A stretch of 6,298 bases of DNA. It comes from an uncultured Eubacteriales bacterium (GTDB taxonomy: Bacteria; Bacillota; Clostridia; Oscillospirales; Acutalibacteraceae). The stretch lies in NCBI GenBank assembly GCA_934486915.1, contig CAKSRC010000050.1, forward strand, positions 1 to 6,298, given 5' to 3'. The notes under the pieces were generated by a model, which worked only from the letters and a program-made list of their open reading frames with translations, was not told the DNA's origin and did not search any database. Below, in pieces: positions 5,026 to 6,298 of the stretch (position 1 is the first letter of the stretch; the number at the start of each line of letters is the position of its first letter). The position numbers and the translations under genes were made by a program.

Positions 5026-6298
5026 TCAAGATTTTGCACATATTTTGCGTTTGTTTCTATAAATAATCTTCTTGGTTCAACCTTGTCTCCCATTAATATT
5101 GTAAAGACTTCATCGGCTGCCGCTGCATCCTCAAGACCGATTTTAATCATAGTTCTTCTTTCGGGGTCCATGGTTGTTTCCCAAAGTTGTTCAGAGTCCA
5201 TTTCACCCAAACCTTTATAACGCTGGATATCCGCATTTCCGCCGATTTCCTCTAAAATTTTATCTCTTTGTTCGTCAGAATAAGCGTAGTAATGATTTTT
5301 CTTGGATTTAGTAATCCTATAAAGTGGCGGTTGAGCTATGTATATGTTGCCGTTTTCGACTAGAGGACGCATAAATCTAAAGAAAAATGTCAAAAGCAAT
5401 GTCCTAATGTGCGAGCCGTCGACATCGGCATCGGCCATGATTATAACCTTGCCGTATCTTAATTTTTCGATGTTAAACTCATCGCCTATTCCGCAACCTA
5501 GGGCTGTGATGACAGGCATCAATTTATCGTTACCGTAAACCCTGTCAAGCCTTGCCTTTTCTACGTTTAACATCTTACCCCAAAGAGGAAGTATAGCTTG
5601 AAATTTCCTATCTCTTCCACCTTTGGCGGATCCTCCCGCGGAATCTCCCTCGACGATATATATTTCAGTTTCTTCGGGATTTTTTGATTGGCAGTCTGCC
5701 AATTTTCCGGGAAGTGCCGCAGATTCAAGAGCTGATTTTCTTCTAACCATGTCTCTTGCTTTTTTAGCAGCTTCTCTTGCTCTTGAAGCGGCTAATGCTT
5801 TTTCAAATATAGCCTTTGCCGTCGACGGATTTTCTTCTAGGTAAGTTTTTAATTTATCGCTCACAAGGTTGTCGACCAAAGTTCTTATCGATGTATTGCC
5901 AAGTTTTGCTTTGGTTTGTCCCTCGAATTGAGCCTCTTTAAGCTTTACGCTTATTATGACGGTCAAGCCTTCTCTTAGGTCCTCGCCGGAGAAATTCTTG
6001 TCGTTCTCTTTTAATATATTATATTTTCTTGCATAGTCATTCATTACTCGAGTCAATGCACGCTTAAATCCCTCTTCGTGAGTACCGCCGTCAGTTGTGT
6101 GAATATTATTTGCAAATGATAATATCAAATCATTATAACTGTCGTTGTACTGCATAGCGATTTCGGCATATGCCGAACCGTCTTCCAATGACTTTGAAAA
6201 GTGAATTACATCCTTATGGATTACATCCAATGCTCTCTTTTGATGTATGTATTCAACAAAACTCGAAACTCCGCCTTCATATAGGAAGTTGTTCTTTA
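5019..6298 (-). CDS. gyrB: DNA gyrase subunit B, C-terminal 425 residues (5' partial)
   Basis: GyrB supplies the ATPase and the metal-binding Toprim centre of gyrase. The frame is open to the right edge, where it reads KNNFLYEGGVSSFVEYIHQK, a typical transducer-domain segment. The N-terminal ATPase domain (~210 residues) is therefore outside the window. In this fragment, QTKAKLG (127-133) holds the conserved transducer lysine that contacts ATP in the family. EGDSAGG (216-222) and DADVDG (289-294) are the Mg2+-binding Toprim motifs. QRYKGLGEMD (358-367) and the ending GDKVEPRR...AKYVQNLDV are typical of GyrB rather than ParE. Trp239, in LPLWGKMLNVEKAR, is at the position of E. coli Lys447. The E. 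coli-type insertion in the C-terminal domain is absent, as in other Firmicutes. A TTG at 6230 is an internal codon, not the start. gyrA follows after one gene. Confidence 0.98.
   Translation of the reverse strand, partial: KNNFLYEGGVSSFVEYIHQKRALDVIHKDVIHFSKSLEDGSAYAEIAMQYNDSYNDLILSFANNIHTTDGGTHEEGFKRALTRVMNDYARKYNILKENDKNFSGEDLREGLTVIISVKLKEAQFEGQTKAKLGNTSIRTLVDNLVSDKLKTYLEENPSTAKAIFEKALAASRAREAAKKARDMVRRKSALESAALPGKLADCQSKNPEETEIYIVEGDSAGGSAKGGRDRKFQAILPLWGKMLNVEKARLDRVYGNDKLMPVITALGCGIGDEFNIEKLRYGKVIIMADADVDGSHIRTLLLTFFFRFMRPLVENGNIYIAQPPLYRITKSKKNHYYAYSDEQRDKILEEIGGNADIQRYKGLGEMDSEQLWETTMDPERRTMIKIGLEDAAAADEVFTILMGDKVEPRRLFIETNAKYVQNLDV

Noticed and set aside
6228..6230. TTG as a start of a short GyrB
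   Set aside because: The frame stays open to the right edge and encodes conserved GyrB residues (LYEGGVSSFVEYIH) upstream of this codon, so the gene is cut by the window and not shortened.

Overview
The window looks like an origin-proximal stretch of a low-GC Clostridia-type (Bacillota) chromosome. Three things point there. The gene order on the minus strand is gyrB, a small membrane-protein gene, gyrA, then 16S rRNA, which resembles the dnaA-dnaN-recF-gyrB-gyrA-rrn layout of Bacillus and many clostridia. The 16S 5' segment is of clostridial type. The protein-coding DNA is AT-rich, with strong AGGAGG-type ribosome binding sites and frequent TTG/GTG starts. I cannot name the genus.

Layout from left to right: (1) Positions 1-282 hold the 5' end of a 16S rRNA gene on the minus strand; the rest lies off the left edge. 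(2) Positions 283-725 are its transcribed leader and a control region with three tandem sigma-A promoters, each TTGACA-17 bp-TANAAT, spaced 101 and 111 bp apart. The leader carries a boxA-like element and three hairpins. (3) Positions 817-1590 form a short plus-strand accessory island: a 34-residue single-helix membrane peptide, then a lipoprotein of unknown function with its own sigma-A promoter and a strong intrinsic terminator. (4) The lipoprotein gene converges on gyrA, whose own terminator is at 1661-1705. (5) Positions 1728-4196 encode a complete GyrA. (6) Positions 4268-4972 encode a two-helix YcxB-like membrane protein. (7) Positions 5019-6298 encode the C-terminal 425 residues of GyrB; its N-terminal ATPase domain lies beyond the right edge.

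GyrA and GyrB together form the A2B2 gyrase that introduces negative supercoils. They appear co-transcribed on the minus strand with the membrane-protein gene between them. If, as in relatives, oriC lies to the right, then gyrB, gyrA and rRNA are all co-directional with the replication fork, and the peptide and lipoprotein genes are head-on to it.

I see no clear new multi-gene system, CRISPR array, tRNA or mobile element. The points most worth a second look are the unannotated 34-aa peptide, the triple rRNA promoter array, the natural Ala and Trp at the quinolone-determining positions of GyrA and GyrB, and the membrane-protein gene inside the gyrase operon.
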